DNA from: Cloacimonetes bacterium UBA4175
Lineage (GTDB): Bacteria > Cloacimonadota > Cloacimonadia > Cloacimonadales > Cloacimonadaceae
Assembly (NCBI GenBank): GCA_002379855.1
Contig: DFUX01000036.1
Coordinates: 1-64,000 of the forward strand
Reading direction: 5' to 3'
Length of the DNA stretch: 64,000 nt
The stretch's first letter is position 1, and every line of letters begins with the position of its first letter. Positions 62,996 through 64,000 of this stretch are shown here, piece by piece. The notes under the pieces were generated by a model. The model worked only from the letters and a program-made list of their open reading frames with translations. It was not told where the DNA came from and did no database searches. The position numbers and the translations under genes are program-made.

Positions 62996-64000
62996 ATGAA
63001 AAAGTTACTTGTCCTGCTGTTTGTGCTTGTGTGCGCATTACAGCTGGCTGCCAAAGTGGATCTGAACACCGCGGACCTGGACGAACTGCTTCTGCTGCCC
63101 ATAACTCAAAAGCAGGCGCAGGACATTCTGGAATACCGCGAACATGTCGCGATCTTTGGCAGTATCTATGATCTGCGCAAGATACCCTCGATCGACCAGA
63201 AAACTTTGCTTAAAATCAAGGATCTGGCGGTTGTCTCCCTCTATATTGAGGAAGATGATGTCGCTGCCCGGCGCGAGGAGATCAGAGACCTGATGGAACG
63301 CCTGGACAGCAATGAGGGCGGTTCCGAAGGGATGTCAGACGTTTGGGAGGACTACCTGATGACTCCCCATAATGTGAACAAGATGCATTTTGACGATCTG
63401 ATCAGCCTTCCCAATGTATCCGGCGTGGATGCCGTGGGGATTCTGCGCCGCGTGGCCCAGGGGGATACGATCGCCGACACCCGCGACCTGCGGAACACTG
63501 TGGGGCTGTCTTACTATGGCTACACCAATCTCCGCAGTTATGTTTACTACAAGGAACCCCCGGTGAAGAACCGCCTGATGTGGGATGCTCAGATGCAATA
63601 TTACACCCGCTATCTTGACGAAGGTTCGGTGGATATGTATCTGGAGCCGTTCCTGTTGGACAATTATGGCACCAACATGAGCATCAATCATCGCAAAGAC
63701 CTGACTTATTGGGGCTATTTCGATCTGGACAGGATCGATCCGGACATCCTGATCAAGTTGCGGGCACGCTATGGCAACCGCTACAAGATCGGTTGGATGC
63801 ACTACAGCCCCAAAGGTGAAGCCAACCTGGAACAGAAAGATATGGACGAGATCATTGCCGATTCCAAGTTCTATGCCGGTTATGAGAACAATGAAATGCC
63901 CCTGTTGAACAATACCAAGCTCAAAGCCTATCTGGGGCATTACCGGGTAACTTATGGCGAGGGCCTGGTGATGGAAAACAGCGATTTCTATAGCGCCCGC
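62996..64000 (+). CDS. helix-hairpin-helix outer-membrane-like protein (partial)
   Basis: The gene runs off the end of the window; 335 codons are visible from the ATG at 62996, with AAGGAA upstream. A signal peptide (MKKLLVLLFVLVCALQLAAK) is followed by a ComEA-type helix-hairpin-helix segment (VDLNTADLDELLLLPITQKQ, then AIFGSIYDLRKI), a second HhH-like region (FDDLISLPNVSGVDAVGIL), and then beta-strand pairs (QMQYYTRYLDEGSVDMYLEP, INHRKDLTYWGYFDLDR, YGEGLVM) that look like an outer-membrane barrel. Such HhH-barrel proteins occur in Bacteroidetes-related bacteria; a role in DNA uptake is not established. Confidence 0.8.
   Translation, partial: MKKLLVLLFVLVCALQLAAKVDLNTADLDELLLLPITQKQAQDILEYREHVAIFGSIYDLRKIPSIDQKTLLKIKDLAVVSLYIEEDDVAARREEIRDLMERLDSNEGGSEGMSDVWEDYLMTPHNVNKMHFDDLISLPNVSGVDAVGILRRVAQGDTIADTRDLRNTVGLSYYGYTNLRSYVYYKEPPVKNRLMWDAQMQYYTRYLDEGSVDMYLEPFLLDNYGTNMSINHRKDLTYWGYFDLDRIDPDILIKLRARYGNRYKIGWMHYSPKGEANLEQKDMDEIIADSKFYAGYENNEMPLLNNTKLKAYLGHYRVTYGEGLVMENSDFYSAR

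Overview
The window reads as a piece of a Gram-negative, strictly anaerobic, fermenting bacterium. Genes are densely packed and strongly operonic, the bulk has balanced to moderately high GC, and there is a six-gene Rnf complex, a large [FeFe]-hydrogenase operon, pyruvate phosphate dikinase, histidine-catabolism genes (hutI, hutH), tandem GWxTD-domain proteins, outer-membrane barrels, large TPR proteins and a secreted protein with a FlgD/T9SS-like C-terminal domain. This gene repertoire fits the Cloacimonadota (Cloacimonas and relatives, FCB side of the tree). That placement is inference from gene content; no rRNA is present to confirm it.

Layout. 1-493 is a gene-free start with repeats and the probable rnf terminator. 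494-5768 (minus) is rnfCDGEAB, a ferredoxin:NAD+ oxidoreductase ion pump. 6444-12310 (plus) is dnaE followed by two overlapping GWxTD genes, then minus-strand yraN. 12855-13943 is a secreted protein. 14097-23599 is a six-gene envelope-energization operon: a 1964-aa TPR protein, a small secreted protein, ExbB, two ExbD-like proteins and an AgmX/TonB-like protein, closed by a clear terminator. 23600-24513 is a mosaic of dispersed repeats. 24520-34621 carries a small barrel protein, a minus-strand beta-propeller lipoprotein, priA, a DUF1292 protein, hutI, a pseudokinase/FGE-like fusion and a secreted protein behind a textbook sigma-54 promoter.

35578-45968 is one long plus-strand hydrogenase operon: DRTGG, RsbW-like ATPase, H-cluster-like protein, DRTGG, PHP, HydC, GHKL ATPase, HndB-like, HydB, HydC, HydB, HydA. 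It holds two HydB/HydC pairs, one catalytic HydA and several apparently degenerate paralogues. With Rnf it would link H2, NAD(H) and ferredoxin pools. 46344-52974 has hutH, a TPR lipoprotein, a membrane protein, truA and hisS.

52975-56898 is an AT-rich accessory island between hisS and the phosphomannomutase operon. It holds a RecQ-type helicase fused to a phosphoribosyltransferase domain, a divergent DprA-like protein, and a frameshifted, truncated transposase at its edge. This pair is the best candidate for an undescribed system, possibly anti-phage or toxin-antitoxin-like. 57041-62680 (minus) carries the phosphohexomutase, rdgB, a DUF1232 protein and, as a separate unit, ppdK. The window ends inside a plus-strand helix-hairpin-helix outer-membrane-like protein.

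No tRNA, rRNA or CRISPR array was seen. A dispersed palindromic repeat family (core built on TCATCCTTAGGTCA) lies in six intergenic regions.
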